Assembly (NCBI RefSeq): GCF_022489025.1
Contig: NZ_JAKVTG010000002.1
Location: forward strand, 62,001-126,000
Length of the DNA stretch: 64,000 nt
Origin: Planococcus halocryophilus
GTDB lineage: Bacteria; Bacillota; Bacilli; Bacillales_A; Planococcaceae
Direction: 5' to 3'
Part shown: positions 18,747-30,919 of the stretch, piece by piece
How positions within the stretch are numbered: the stretch's first letter is position 1
How the letters are laid out: each line of letters opens with the position of its first letter
Translations under genes and position numbers: made by a program
The notes under the pieces: model-generated
Seen by the model: the letters and a program-made list of their open reading frames with translations, nothing else
Databases searched by the model: none
Told to the model about the DNA's origin: nothing

Positions 18747-18787
18747 AAACAAGGCAAGATGCTGTCAGACAGCGTCTTGCCTTGTTT
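18747..18787. terminator. Bidirectional terminator
   Basis: A 19-bp stem with one G-U pair (18747-18765 with 18769-18787) lies between the convergent GGDEF-EAL and FMN-reductase genes. Confidence 0.85.
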
Positions 18788-18805
18788 ATTTGTAGTAAAG
18801 ATAGC

Positions 18806-19348
18806 TTATCGAATTGTTTTCAATGCCGTTGACCATGGAATCACTTGGTCTAACATTTGGTTAACAGAATCTGCTTGAACGGGCGCTGCTTTTAGTTCTG
18901 AGCCGTTTTCAAAATCTGTGAATAGCGACAATGCCGGATGCACACGTACGTCTGCGACAGACAATTCACCTAAAATGCCACGTAAATGTTCGGCTGCCCG
19001 TGCCCCGCCAACAGATCCGTAGGAAACGATTCCGGCTGCTTTGTTGTTCCATTCTGCACGCAAGTAATCGAGTGCATTTTTCAGTGAACCGGTGATTGAG
19101 TGGTTGTATTCTTGTGTGATAAAGACAAAGCCGTCTTGTTTCGCAATGGCTTCCGACCACGCTGCAGCACCCGATGCATCCGTATCCGCTTCACCAAGCA
19201 ATGGCAATTTGTAGTCGGCGATGTCGATTACTGTATAGTTCGCGTCTCCGCGTTTGTCTGCTAATTGTTTTACCCAGTTTCCTACTTGCGGGCTTAAGCG
19301 CCCTTCACGTGTTGATCCTAAGATGATGCCGATATTTAAGTTTGTCAT
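18806..19348 (-). CDS. NADPH-dependent FMN reductase (azoreductase-like)
   Basis: About 180 aa with a flavodoxin-like fold: GIILGSTREGR binds the FMN phosphate, and ITQEYNHSITGSLKNALDYL and GIVSYGSVGGARAAEHLR are family hallmarks. Members reduce FMN, quinones or azo dyes with NADPH. The start at 19348 follows GGAGGAAACAACA; an in-frame ATG at 19399, 2 nt after the upstream stop, would add 17 residues and is also possible. It is second in an operon with a ring-cleaving dioxygenase, behind an MhqR-type operator. Confidence 0.88.
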   Translation of the reverse strand: MTNLNIGIILGSTREGRLSPQVGNWVKQLADKRGDANYTVIDIADYKLPLLGEADTDASGAAAWSEAIAKQDGFVFITQEYNHSITGSLKNALDYLRAEWNNKAAGIVSYGSVGGARAAEHLRGILGELSVADVRVHPALSLFTDFENGSELKAAPVQADSVNQMLDQVIPWSTALKTIR

Positions 19349-19401
19349 TGTTGTTTCCTCCTCTAGTTTCGTTCCAAATAATTTACTGAATAAGCTCATG
19401 T

Positions 19402-20385
19402 TTACAGATACTCCTTTTCAAATGTACGTGTACTACGAACGGTATCGATTGGGCGAACCAATTTTTCAATTCGCTCGCGTTCGCCTTCTAAAAATGGCGG
19501 TAGTGATAATTTTTCGCCAACTGTTTCGTATGGCTCGTCTCCCATAAATCCAGGACCGTCTGTTGCCCATTCGAACAATATTCCTGGTGCCACACGTGCA
19601 TATAACGATTCAAAGAAGAAACGATCGACATAGCCTGAAGTATGGAAACCTTGGTTTTGCATGTGGTTGATCCATTCTTCTAAAACGTTTCGATCTGCCA
19701 CGCGGAATGCGGCGTGGTGAACCGTTCCAAAGCCTTGTCGACCTTGTGGCAATAATTTGTTATGCTCCACGATCACTTGTGCTCCGTTGCCACCTTCACC
19801 GATATCGAACAAGTAGAACGAACCTTCTTTGGCGATTTGACGCATCAACATCGCTTTTTCCAACACTTCTTTAAACGCTTCAAAGTCGGCGATGTGGATA
19901 TGAATAGGACCCAGTCCTGTAATCGCGAATTCAAGTGGTACTGGACCGTTTTGCCACGGTGTACCTGACGCAACGCCTTTGTTTGTTTCATCAGAAATTA
20001 GCATGTATTGTTGATCGTCAAAGTCAACGAACGAAATGTTTTTCTTGCCGAATACTTCTTGAATGCCTTTGTGGGCTACGTTGTATTGATTAAAACGTTT
20101 GATCCAGTAATCAAGTGCTGCATCTGTTGGCACGCGGAACGCGGTTTTGTAAATTTCGTTCGTGCCGTGCGATCCTTTCTGGATGTTCGGGAAGTCAAAG
20201 AACGTCATATCCGTTCCAGCCGATCCTTTATCATCTGCGAAAAATAAGTGATAGGTTTGGATATCGTCTTGGTTGACCGTTTTCTTCACTAAACGCATTC
20301 CTAATACATGCGTGAAAAATTCATAGTTTTTTTCAGCAGAGCTGGTAATCGCGGTTACGTGGTGTATTCCTTTTAATTCGTTCAT
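19402..20385 (-). CDS. Ring-cleaving dioxygenase, VOC superfamily (MhqO/MhqA-like)
   Basis: A 327-aa glyoxalase/extradiol-dioxygenase-fold protein with two VOC halves: IHHVTAITSSAEKNYEFFTHVLGMRLVKKTVNQDD in the first and VHHAAFRVADRN in the second. His8/His9, the second-half His and a Glu near FFESLYARVAPGILFEWATDGPGF are plausible metal ligands. Homologues MhqA/E/O in Bacillus subtilis cleave quinone-type electrophiles and are repressed by MhqR. The ATG follows AAAGGAGAATGACTC. It leads an operon with an FMN reductase. Confidence 0.9.
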   Translation of the reverse strand: MNELKGIHHVTAITSSAEKNYEFFTHVLGMRLVKKTVNQDDIQTYHLFFADDKGSAGTDMTFFDFPNIQKGSHGTNEIYKTAFRVPTDAALDYWIKRFNQYNVAHKGIQEVFGKKNISFVDFDDQQYMLISDETNKGVASGTPWQNGPVPLEFAITGLGPIHIHIADFEAFKEVLEKAMLMRQIAKEGSFYLFDIGEGGNGAQVIVEHNKLLPQGRQGFGTVHHAAFRVADRNVLEEWINHMQNQGFHTSGYVDRFFFESLYARVAPGILFEWATDGPGFMGDEPYETVGEKLSLPPFLEGERERIEKLVRPIDTVRSTRTFEKEYL

Positions 20386-20412
20386 GAGTCATTCTCCTTT
20401 GATGTTTAATTT

Positions 20413-20430
20413 TATCTCGAATTCGAGATA
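20413..20430 (-). promoter_or_regulatory. MhqR-type operator palindrome
   Basis: TATCTCGAATTCGAGATA is a perfect 18-bp palindrome just upstream of the dioxygenase gene. It matches the operator known for the quinone-responsive MarR-type repressor MhqR of Bacillus subtilis. It lies in the 5' leader of the promoter at 20508-20536 or over a nearer -10 (TATATC). Confidence 0.8.
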
Positions 20431-20507
20431 TATGATTAAAAAAATTTAATTGCTAATTTGCTTATTGTGATATTTACCTTGAAACTATTTATCTTTAATT
20501 CAAAGTA

Positions 20508-20536
20508 ATAATATCATGTGAAGTATTAAGTGTCAA
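20508..20536 (-). promoter_or_regulatory. Sigma-A promoter for the dioxygenase operon
   Basis: On the minus strand TTGACA (20531-20536), a 17-nt spacer and TATTAT (20508-20513) form a near-consensus promoter reading toward the ring-cleaving dioxygenase. Confidence 0.65.
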
Positions 20537-20565
20537 CAAGTTGGATTAGATACTAGACAAATAAA

Positions 20566-20593
20566 AGAGAACAGGAAAATTCCTCTGTTCTCT
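20566..20593 (-). terminator. Terminator of the SulP-ArsR operon
   Basis: A 9-bp stem AGAGAACAG/CTGTTCTCT (20566-20574 with 20585-20593) is followed on the minus strand by TTTTATTT. Confidence 0.7.
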
Positions 20594-20622
20594 CGCATCC
20601 ATCATTCATCCCGAATATCCCT

Positions 20623-20955
20623 CTATTTTTCATCCTCATTCAGTCGATTGAGTATCGTAATGGTTTCCGACAATTGGTTATTAAAAATTTTCTTGGCTAC
20701 TTCTAATAAATCGATAATCATCGGATCACGTAAAGAGTAAATGACGCGGTTTCCTTCTTTACTGCCTGTAACAATGTTTTTTGACCTCAACACGGTTAAT
20801 TGTTGCGATACTGCTGAGCCTTCGCTTTCGGCAAGTTGCTGGATTTCGTTTACGCTTTTATTACCATCTGCCAAAATTTCTAAAATGCGAATGCGAAGTG
20901 GATGGGCTAAAGCTTTGAAAAATTCGGCTTTAAATTGCTGCATAGCCATATTCAA
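20623..20955 (-). CDS. ArsR/SmtB family transcriptional regulator
   Basis: About 110 aa with an ArsR winged helix: FKALAHPLRIRILEILADGNKSVNEIQQL, then SAVSQQLTVLRSKNIVTGSKEGNRVIYSL. No ELCVCDL-type cysteine pair is present, so it is unlikely to be a classical arsenic or cadmium sensor. A TTG at 20955 lies 8 nt after AAGGAAG; a GTG at 20979 would add eight residues. It begins just after the SulP stop codon, so it probably controls that transporter operon, of which it is the second gene. Confidence 0.85.
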   Translation of the reverse strand: MNMAMQQFKAEFFKALAHPLRIRILEILADGNKSVNEIQQLAESEGSAVSQQLTVLRSKNIVTGSKEGNRVIYSLRDPMIIDLLEVAKKIFNNQLSETITILNRLNEDEK

Positions 20956-20983
20956 AATGATTTTCTTCCTTTCTATCACGGTT

Positions 20984-22729
20984 TTAAGTTTCTTCGTTTT
21001 TTTTATAATCTAGACCTGCTGAAAGAGCCGTACATTCCTTAAAGGCAAAATGCTGGCAATTTAAACATTTGTTTCGATCCAGTTGTTCTAGCGAAAAATC
21101 AATTGCTTCCCCAGTATGCTCAAAGAAATGCTCTTCTCCAGTATAGTCATACAAGCCCGTTTTTTTCATGATACTTAATGGATGTAGATTCATTCCTGAA
21201 AAAATAACAGTGCCATGTGTTGAAAAATCTTTTACGATACTCGATAAATACGCTTCACCCGTCGCATCCATAAAAGGCACTTTCCCCATTCTCAAAAGTA
21301 AGATATTCGGCTTGTAGTGAATGGTGCGCATAATGGATTGTTCGAAAGTTTGAGCAGATCCAAAAAATAATGGCCCTTCAATATTAAATATACTGATTTG
21401 TGGACAATCACGACTATTGGTTACACGGTGAGTCTCTACTCGTTTATTCTTATGCTCAGGATCTGGTAATGCTTTCGCAATGATCAATTGTTCACTCATT
21501 TGTTTCGCAAATAAAATAACCGCAGCAATTAATCCAACTTCGACTGCAACCGTCAAACTTACAAACACCGTTAATAAGAACGTCACCAACAACACAAGTG
21601 AGTCTGTCGTTTTTGTTTTTAATAGTAAGACGAATACACGACGCTCACTCATATTCCAAGCCACAATCATTAACACTGGTGCCATACTGGCCAATGGAAT
21701 TGCCGAAGCATAAGGAGCGAATAAAACAAGAACTAATAACACTACAATTCCGTGAATAACTCCAGAGAAGGGAGATACGGCTCCATTTTTAATATTTGTT
21801 GCTGTTCTCGCAATCGCTCCTGTCGCAGGGATTCCCCCGAACAAAGGTGTTACCATGTTGGCGACTCCTTGTCCGATTAGCTCTCTATTACTATTATGTT
21901 TAGTGCCAGTCATGCCATCTGCAACAACCGCAGATAATAAGGATTCAATCCCGCCAAGCATCGCAATGACAAAAGCCGGACCAATCAGCAATTGAATTCG
22001 TTCAAAAGTGATTTCTGGAAAATGGAATTCTGGCAGTTTGTTTGAAATTTCACCAAAAGCTGAACCAATAGTCGTCACTTCACTCGGGAAAAAAATTATC
22101 GCAGCCACAGTTGAAACCAATAAACCAATTAACGGTCCTGGAACTTTTGGTAATATCTTCGGTGTTAGTATGACCGCGATCAAACAAATCACTGCCGTCA
22201 ACACACTATAAATATTAATGGTATCCATGCGAAGAATGATCTCTTTTACATTCATTAAAAAAGATTCGTGTTTTTCCACATTGCTTAACCCCAAAAAGTT
22301 AGCTATTTGTCCAACAAAAATAAGGACGGCAATCCCTGCAGTAAAGCCAATCGTTACTGGTCGCGGAATATACTTAATCAACGAGCCCAGTTTGAAAATC
22401 CCCATGAGAAAGAGCATGATTCCTGCCAAAAATCCTGCCAATAATAAGCTCTCATACCCATAAGTTAGCACGATAGCAAACAAGATGGGTATAAATGCGC
22501 CAGTCGGACCGCCGATTTGAAATTTAGATCCTCCTAATAAGGAAATCAAAATCCCTGCAATAATGGTCGTATAAATTCCGTACTCTGGATTTACACCAGA
22601 AGCAATCGCAAAAGCCATACCCAGCGGAATCGCGATGATTCCGACAACTAATCCAGACAATACATCCTTCTTAAAACTTTGAACTGAATATCCTGCGTAT
22701 CTACCCATGAAAATTGATTTCTTTTCCAT
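20984..22729 (-). CDS. SulP family anion transporter with STAS domain
   Basis: A 581-aa permease. The transmembrane part (residues about 20-400) has the SulP signatures PLGMAFAIASGVNPEYGIYT and IGGPTGAFIP; the C-terminal part (about 430-550) is a cytosolic STAS domain. SulP proteins move sulfate, bicarbonate or other anions, often with Na+ or H+. After the STAS domain an extra tail holds a C-x2-C-x8-C cluster (KCLNCQHFAFKECTAL), which is unusual. It is followed by, and nearly overlaps, an ArsR gene. Substrate unknown. Confidence 0.9.
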   Translation of the reverse strand: MEKKSIFMGRYAGYSVQSFKKDVLSGLVVGIIAIPLGMAFAIASGVNPEYGIYTTIIAGILISLLGGSKFQIGGPTGAFIPILFAIVLTYGYESLLLAGFLAGIMLFLMGIFKLGSLIKYIPRPVTIGFTAGIAVLIFVGQIANFLGLSNVEKHESFLMNVKEIILRMDTINIYSVLTAVICLIAVILTPKILPKVPGPLIGLLVSTVAAIIFFPSEVTTIGSAFGEISNKLPEFHFPEITFERIQLLIGPAFVIAMLGGIESLLSAVVADGMTGTKHNSNRELIGQGVANMVTPLFGGIPATGAIARTATNIKNGAVSPFSGVIHGIVVLLVLVLFAPYASAIPLASMAPVLMIVAWNMSERRVFVLLLKTKTTDSLVLLVTFLLTVFVSLTVAVEVGLIAAVILFAKQMSEQLIIAKALPDPEHKNKRVETHRVTNSRDCPQISIFNIEGPLFFGSAQTFEQSIMRTIHYKPNILLLRMGKVPFMDATGEAYLSSIVKDFSTHGTVIFSGMNLHPLSIMKKTGLYDYTGEEHFFEHTGEAIDFSLEQLDRNKCLNCQHFAFKECTALSAGLDYKKNEET

Positions 22730-22756
22730 ACTAGGACCTTCTTTTTCTTATTATAG

Positions 22757-22780
22757 TATATCTGATTATTTGAATATATA
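22757..22780. promoter_or_regulatory. Possible ArsR operator upstream of the SulP gene
   Basis: An imperfect dyad with TATAT...TGA and TGA...ATATA arms lies just upstream of the SulP ribosome site, where an ArsR repressor usually binds. The match is weak. Confidence 0.3.
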
Positions 22781-22847
22781 ATGATACAAACATACTCCTC
22801 TCAAAACAAATTGTCAAAGTCTCTAGTCATTGAAAACAAATAAAAAA

Positions 22848-22885
22848 ACTGCTTCAATGTCATGTTCATGACAGTTTGAGGCAGT
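22848..22885 (-). terminator. Intrinsic terminator
   Basis: A long imperfect stem (22848-22864 with 22867-22885) is followed on the minus strand by a T7 run, ending the FMN reductase gene. Confidence 0.75.
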
Positions 22886-22908
22886 CTTTTATAAGATTCG
22901 GCTTATAT

Positions 22909-23472
22909 TTATTTATTTCTTAAAGGTTCAAAAGCATTGGTCCACGCATTTACTTGATCCAGTAAAGTCGTCACTGATTTTTCATGAAAATCTGCAGGTT
23001 TGAATTCATGCATCTTAACAAAATCAGTAAACAACGACATCGCTACATGAGTTCTAACCGTAGCCACTTGCAGCTCGGCTAAAATAATACGTAAGGCTTC
23101 AGCTGCTCGTACTCCGCCCGATGAGCCATAACTGACGATTCCCGCGGCTTTATTATTCCACTCTGGATATAAATAATCGATCGCATTTTTTAACGCAGAG
23201 GTTACGCCATGGTTATATTCTGGGCAAATAAACACATAGCCATCTAACTCTTTAATTTTTTTAGCCCACGGAATCGCTTCAGGGGTTTGATAATCTTGAC
23301 TGACCCCCGCTGGAATTGGCTCTGCGTACATCGGTAAATTGAATTCAGCTAAATCGACAATTTCGTATTCGGCATCTCCACGTTTGTCTGCAATTTCTTT
23401 AACCCATTGTGCAACCTGCAAGCTATTGCGTCCAGGTCTTGTACTTCCGGTAATAATACCGATTTTTGTCAT
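22909..23472 (-). CDS. NADPH-dependent FMN reductase
   Basis: About 187 aa and a clear paralogue of the reductase at 18806: GIITGSTRPGR, CPEYNHGVTSALKNAIDYL and GIVSYGSSGGVRAAEALR. The flavodoxin-like fold uses NADPH to reduce FMN, quinones or similar. The ATG at 23472 follows GAGGAGGGAATTATTC; a TTG at 23490 overlaps that site. It is monocistronic. The 321-base gap upstream (23473-23793) holds a repeated 12-mer AATAACTGATAA (23589-23600 and 23709-23720) but no gene I can support. Confidence 0.88.
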   Translation of the reverse strand: MTKIGIITGSTRPGRNSLQVAQWVKEIADKRGDAEYEIVDLAEFNLPMYAEPIPAGVSQDYQTPEAIPWAKKIKELDGYVFICPEYNHGVTSALKNAIDYLYPEWNNKAAGIVSYGSSGGVRAAEALRIILAELQVATVRTHVAMSLFTDFVKMHEFKPADFHEKSVTTLLDQVNAWTNAFEPLRNK

Positions 23473-23793
23473 GAATAATTCCCTCCTCAATTTGTGATCC
23501 CGTCTTAGCTTTTAAAACCCTCACTCCTCAATGCCTCTTCATCATAAGGGAAATAAATCCGGAGTTCAACAAATAAACAGACTATTAAAATAACTGATAA
23601 CTCGAGTATTTGAGTTCATTTCATTAAATTATGTAATAAACAGTGATTTGTTAGAAAACTCTATCTTGTTTTTGCTTTATCCACTAAACTTATAAAAAGA
23701 TGTTAAATAATAACTGATAAAATTAGGGTAAACAAACAATATAGAGTACACTGTCACTCTTACTATTTTTATACCGAAGGGAGGTCTATAGTT

Positions 23794-25830
23794 TTGAAAA
23801 ACTTTATAGACAAATCACAACATCCTGTTCTAGCTTCAGTTGAATTTTTTGACATGATACAAGATCCTATTTTTTTAATAGCTGAAGATAATGAGACGTT
23901 CCGTTATGTTTACGCGAACCCAGCTGCTGTCAAAGTACTTTCTCTCCAAAAGACGGATATCGGCAAAAAATTAGAAGAAGTCTTATCTTCCGCACATATC
24001 CCTCTTCACTATTATCGTGAAGTCCAATCTTCAAAAATATCAATCGAAGTTACCGAAACCATTCAAACGGAAAATGGAGATATTCTTGGAGACATTGTGC
24101 TGAATCCAATCCTGTCTGATGAGGGTCACTGCTCGTATATTTTAGCTACTCTCAAAGAAATGACAGAGCTGAAAAAAATAGCTCGCCTCTTGCAAGAAAG
24201 TGAGCAACGCTACCAATCATTAGCTTCTAATCATCCTTATGGCATTTTTGTATTCGACGAAAATGGTCATTTAAAGAGTGGAAATATCGGAACCGAAACG
24301 ATTACCGGATACTCTGCGGAGGAATTGCTGGAGACATCGTTTTTATCCATGATTGTCGAAAACGAAATCGATAAAATTAAACATCATTTTTACGAAACTT
24401 TACACAAAAATCGCCTGGAGCGTTATGAATTTGCATGTCGCCATAAAAATGACCAACTTCTCTATCTTCAAGCAACCAATATCCCAATACGCCTCGATGG
24501 AAAATTAGTGGGCATGCACGTCGTAGTGACTGATATCACGGAAATGACCTATGCGAAAAAAAGTTTAAATGAAACAAAGGAAAAGTTAGAAATCTTTTGG
24601 GAAAACTCCGCTGTTCCTATTTTTTATATTGATGCCAAAGGAGATATCGTAAAAGTAAATCCAGCATTTGAAGAAGTATTTGAATATACGGAAGAAGAAA
24701 TGCTAAACAAGAAAGGCACTCTTATTCCCCCTGCGATGAAGCCTGATCAAATTGCCATATTGGATAGAATTCTTCAAGGAGAAACGATCAAATCACACGA
24801 TACTGTCCGCATAACTAAGTCAGGTAAATTGCTGAATATCATTTCTTCCTACTCCCCCGTGCGCAATGAGAAAAAAGAAGTAATTGGTGCAACAATCATA
24901 TCAAAAAATGTAACCAACCTTAAAAAGATGGAAAAAGAGCTTCAAAAAAGCCAAGAAAAATATCGACTCATTACAGAAAGTACCTTGGATATTATTACGT
25001 TGATTGACCTTTCTGGTCAGATTGAATATGTTTCCCCTGCAAGCGAGAAAATCCTAGGGTTTCCTGACAACGTTTATATCGGAAAACTCTTTACTCAAAA
25101 CATCCATCCAGAAGACACCTTTACGTTAATAGACAACGTGACTGCTGTTATGAATGGGGGAAAACCAACTCCATTAGATGTTCGTTACTTGCACCGGGAC
25201 GGTCATTATATTTGGATGGAGGTTTCACCTACTCCCGTCTATTCAAATGGAGAAATGACGCAATTGTTTACACTTGCGCGAGATGTGACAGAACGAAAAA
25301 GACTGCAAAACGACATTGCTAAAATGGCGTTTTATGACCATTTATCCGGCATACCAAACCGCCGCAGCTTTGATGACAAATTAGAAAAAGCGGTTCTTCA
25401 AGCCAATCGCACAAACAAAAAAATCGCTGTTTTAATGTTAGACGGCCGCAAGTTCAAAACAATTAACGATCAGTTTGGCCACGACGCGGGAGATGCCGTT
25501 ATTAAAGAGATGGCTACCCGTCTACAAGCCTCTATCCGTTCCAGTGATACGGCAGCACGTTTAGGTGGGGATGAAATGGGGGTTATTTTACCTGAAATTG
25601 ACTCTGTAGACGTCGCGGTTGCTACTGCTGAAAAGATCCTTAAGTCTTATGAAACTCCCGTTCTTTTTAACGGTCATGAAATTACAATGGGTGCCGGTAT
25701 TGGTATTTCTTTATATCCTGATGATGCCGTTAATGAAAAACAACTGATCAAACATGCAGATTTAGCTTTATATGAAGCAAAAAAAGCGAACCGGGATGCG
25801 TATCACGTTTACGAAGAGGATCAGAGATAA
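23794..25830 (+). CDS. Multi-PAS diguanylate cyclase with variant GGDEM motif
   Basis: A 678-aa soluble protein with about four PAS domains (roughly 13-125, 140-255, 265-380, 385-500) and a C-terminal cyclase domain from about 510. The active-site loop reads GGDEM (591-595) rather than GGDEF. The usual DLDRFK strand reads D550-G-R-K-F-K. The metal-binding first Asp, IND and the final Asp of GHDAGD are kept, and RSSD five residues before the loop matches an inhibitory site, so activity is plausible but not assured. A TTG start follows GGGAGGTCTATAGT. No EAL domain. Confidence 0.85.
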   Translation: MKNFIDKSQHPVLASVEFFDMIQDPIFLIAEDNETFRYVYANPAAVKVLSLQKTDIGKKLEEVLSSAHIPLHYYREVQSSKISIEVTETIQTENGDILGDIVLNPILSDEGHCSYILATLKEMTELKKIARLLQESEQRYQSLASNHPYGIFVFDENGHLKSGNIGTETITGYSAEELLETSFLSMIVENEIDKIKHHFYETLHKNRLERYEFACRHKNDQLLYLQATNIPIRLDGKLVGMHVVVTDITEMTYAKKSLNETKEKLEIFWENSAVPIFYIDAKGDIVKVNPAFEEVFEYTEEEMLNKKGTLIPPAMKPDQIAILDRILQGETIKSHDTVRITKSGKLLNIISSYSPVRNEKKEVIGATIISKNVTNLKKMEKELQKSQEKYRLITESTLDIITLIDLSGQIEYVSPASEKILGFPDNVYIGKLFTQNIHPEDTFTLIDNVTAVMNGGKPTPLDVRYLHRDGHYIWMEVSPTPVYSNGEMTQLFTLARDVTERKRLQNDIAKMAFYDHLSGIPNRRSFDDKLEKAVLQANRTNKKIAVLMLDGRKFKTINDQFGHDAGDAVIKEMATRLQASIRSSDTAARLGGDEMGVILPEIDSVDVAVATAEKILKSYETPVLFNGHEITMGAGIGISLYPDDAVNEKQLIKHADLALYEAKKANRDAYHVYEEDQR

Positions 25831-25863
25831 CGAGAGCTGTTCTTACTCTTTATAAAAAAAGAA

Positions 25864-25906
25864 AAAGCCTTTAATTTGTTTGCATCGCAAACAAATTAAA
25901 GGCTTT
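25864..25906. terminator. Bidirectional terminator
   Basis: A 20-bp perfect stem (25864-25883 with 25887-25906) with loop ATC lies between the convergent PAS-cyclase and glucosidase genes. Confidence 0.88.
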
Positions 25907-25936
25907 ACCTATACCCAATTTACTTTTCTACTCTCT

Positions 25937-29285
<3,349 letters not shown>

Positions 29286-29316
29286 TTGTTTCACCCCTTT
29301 ATTTGAATACTCTATC

Positions 29317-29345
29317 ATCTTAATTGTACCGGTACAATTAATCAA
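29317..29345 (-). promoter_or_regulatory. bglP promoter with a 22-bp GntR operator in its spacer
   Basis: On the minus strand TTGATT (29340-29345), 17 nt and TAAGAT (29317-29322) form a sigma-A promoter. A perfect 22-bp palindrome at 29320-29341 with core TTGTACCGGTACAA fills the spacer. Repressor binding there would block polymerase directly; the divergent GntR-UTRA protein is the obvious binder. Confidence 0.75.
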
Positions 29346-29453
29346 GTACCAAACAAAATTATTATTCGCTATTTATTAAATTAGATGAGCCAATACTTAG
29401 TTTATGGTATACTTCTGTTATCTTTTCAGACATTAAAGTAAAGAGGTATGCAT

Positions 29454-30155
29454 ATGTTAAAATATCAGCACATCGCAGACGAACTAGAAAATTATATAGA
29501 AGAGCATAAGTTGCAACAAGGCGATAAACTGCCAATCTTGCAAGATTTAATGACTCAGTTCGACGTGAGTAAAAGTACGGTTACAAAAGCTTTGGATTTA
29601 CTTGAGAAAAAAGGCGTGGTCTTTCAAGTAAGAGGAAGTGGAATTTTTGTCAGAAGACATAAACGCCAAGGCTATATTAGCCTAACTTCAAACCAAGGGT
29701 TTAAAAAGAACTTGGAAGAGTTCCAAATCACTTCAGAAGTGATTACGCTGGATATACGAAAACCGACAAAAGAAGCAGCAGTAAACTTGAATATTAGTCT
29801 TGACGATGATATTTACTACGTAAAAAGAATTCGGTTTATCCACGGACAAACACTTTGTATTGAGGAATCCTATTTTAATAAATCCATTGTCACTTATTTG
29901 AACAAAGAAATTATTACTGAATCTATTTTCAACTACATTACTGAGGGATTAGGATTGAGCATTGGATTTGCCGATACTTACCTTCATGTCGACAAGCTGA
30001 ATGTTGAAGAAGCGGAGTATTTAGGGTTAATAAAAGACGATCCTAAACTTGAAGTTGAATCTGTTTTCCACTTAACGAATGGCCAGCCGTTCGATTTTTC
30101 AAAACTAACTTATAACTACGTCCAATCCCAATTTTTTCTTCAAGCAGTTTTATAA
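29454..30155 (+). CDS. GntR-UTRA family repressor of the beta-glucoside operon
   Basis: A 233-aa protein with an N-terminal GntR winged helix (KYQHIADELENYIEEHKLQQGDKLP...SKSTVTKALDLLEKKGVV) and a C-terminal UTRA ligand domain (KRIRFIHGQTLCIEESYFN). UTRA regulators of this type sense sugar phosphates. ATG 29454 lies 7 nt after AGAGGT; ATG 29448 is too close to that site. It is divergent from bglP with the palindrome 29320-29341 between, so it most likely represses bglP-GH1. Confidence 0.9.
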   Translation: MLKYQHIADELENYIEEHKLQQGDKLPILQDLMTQFDVSKSTVTKALDLLEKKGVVFQVRGSGIFVRRHKRQGYISLTSNQGFKKNLEEFQITSEVITLDIRKPTKEAAVNLNISLDDDIYYVKRIRFIHGQTLCIEESYFNKSIVTYLNKEIITESIFNYITEGLGLSIGFADTYLHVDKLNVEEAEYLGLIKDDPKLEVESVFHLTNGQPFDFSKLTYNYVQSQFFLQAVL

Positions 30156-30163
30156 TCTGCAAC

Positions 30164-30193
30164 AAACTCGCCCTCTTTTAAGAGAGCGAGTTT
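30164..30193 (+). terminator. Intrinsic terminator
   Basis: A 14-bp stem with one mismatch (30164-30177 with 30180-30193) followed by TTT ends the GntR gene. Confidence 0.8.
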
Positions 30194-30244
30194 TTTCGTT
30201 CGTGCAGATTCACTGTATAATACAAATCAAGGAGGCTGATTGGC

Positions 30245-30919
30245 ATGATCCGGATATTAGCAGTAGATGACGATATACATATGTTGAATTTCATTGCAGC
30301 TGAACTTCGCCAAGCAGGGTACGAAGTGGCAGAAGCTCTTTCAGGTGAAGAAGCTTTAGAGGTATTAGAAAATGAAAAAATGGATTTAGCTGTTGTGGAT
30401 GTCATGATGCCCGGCATTGACGGCTTTGAACTGACACGAATTGTCCGGTCCGATTACGATCTTCCGGTTATTTTATTGACAGCTAGACATCATATTGAAG
30501 ATAAAGAACGTGGGTTTTTAGCAGGATCAGACGATTATTTAGTCAAACCTTTTGAAGCGAAAGAATTGCTGTATCGCGTCAAAGCGATTTTACGACGATA
30601 TGACCACCCAGAAGACGACTTGATCGTTGTTGGCTCTTTATCCATTGATTTGAAAAGCTATGAAGTCAAATCAACCAATGGGATTTTGTTTATCCCGTTA
30701 AAAGAGTTTGAATTATTGGCTTTAATGGCATCAAAACCTGGACAAGTGTGGAGCAGAGACTCTATCATTGAAAATGTTTGGGGAATTGACTTTCAAGGGG
30801 ACGAACAAACCATTAACGTTCACGTAAAGCGACTGCGTCAACGGCTCGAGCGATTTGCGCCTGACGTGAAAATCGTCACGGTAAGAGGTGTCGGATACAA
30901 ATTGGAGGTTATCACATGA
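30245..30919 (+). CDS. hssR: Heme-sensor response regulator HssR
   Basis: A 224-aa OmpR-type regulator: receiver domain with phospho-acceptor Asp52 (VVDVMMPG) and a C-terminal winged helix (VHVKRLRQRLERFAPDVKIVTVRGVGYKLE). Length and sequence (DDDIHMLNFIAAEL, DKERGFLAGSDDYLVKPFE) resemble Staphylococcus aureus HssR as I know it. The four-gene order with HssS, HrtB and HrtA makes the assignment firm. It activates the hrt genes on heme stress by binding the repeat at 32378-32397. AAGGAGG precedes the ATG; it overlaps hssS by 4 nt. Confidence 0.9.
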   Translation: MIRILAVDDDIHMLNFIAAELRQAGYEVAEALSGEEALEVLENEKMDLAVVDVMMPGIDGFELTRIVRSDYDLPVILLTARHHIEDKERGFLAGSDDYLVKPFEAKELLYRVKAILRRYDHPEDDLIVVGSLSIDLKSYEVKSTNGILFIPLKEFELLALMASKPGQVWSRDSIIENVWGIDFQGDEQTINVHVKRLRQRLERFAPDVKIVTVRGVGYKLEVIT

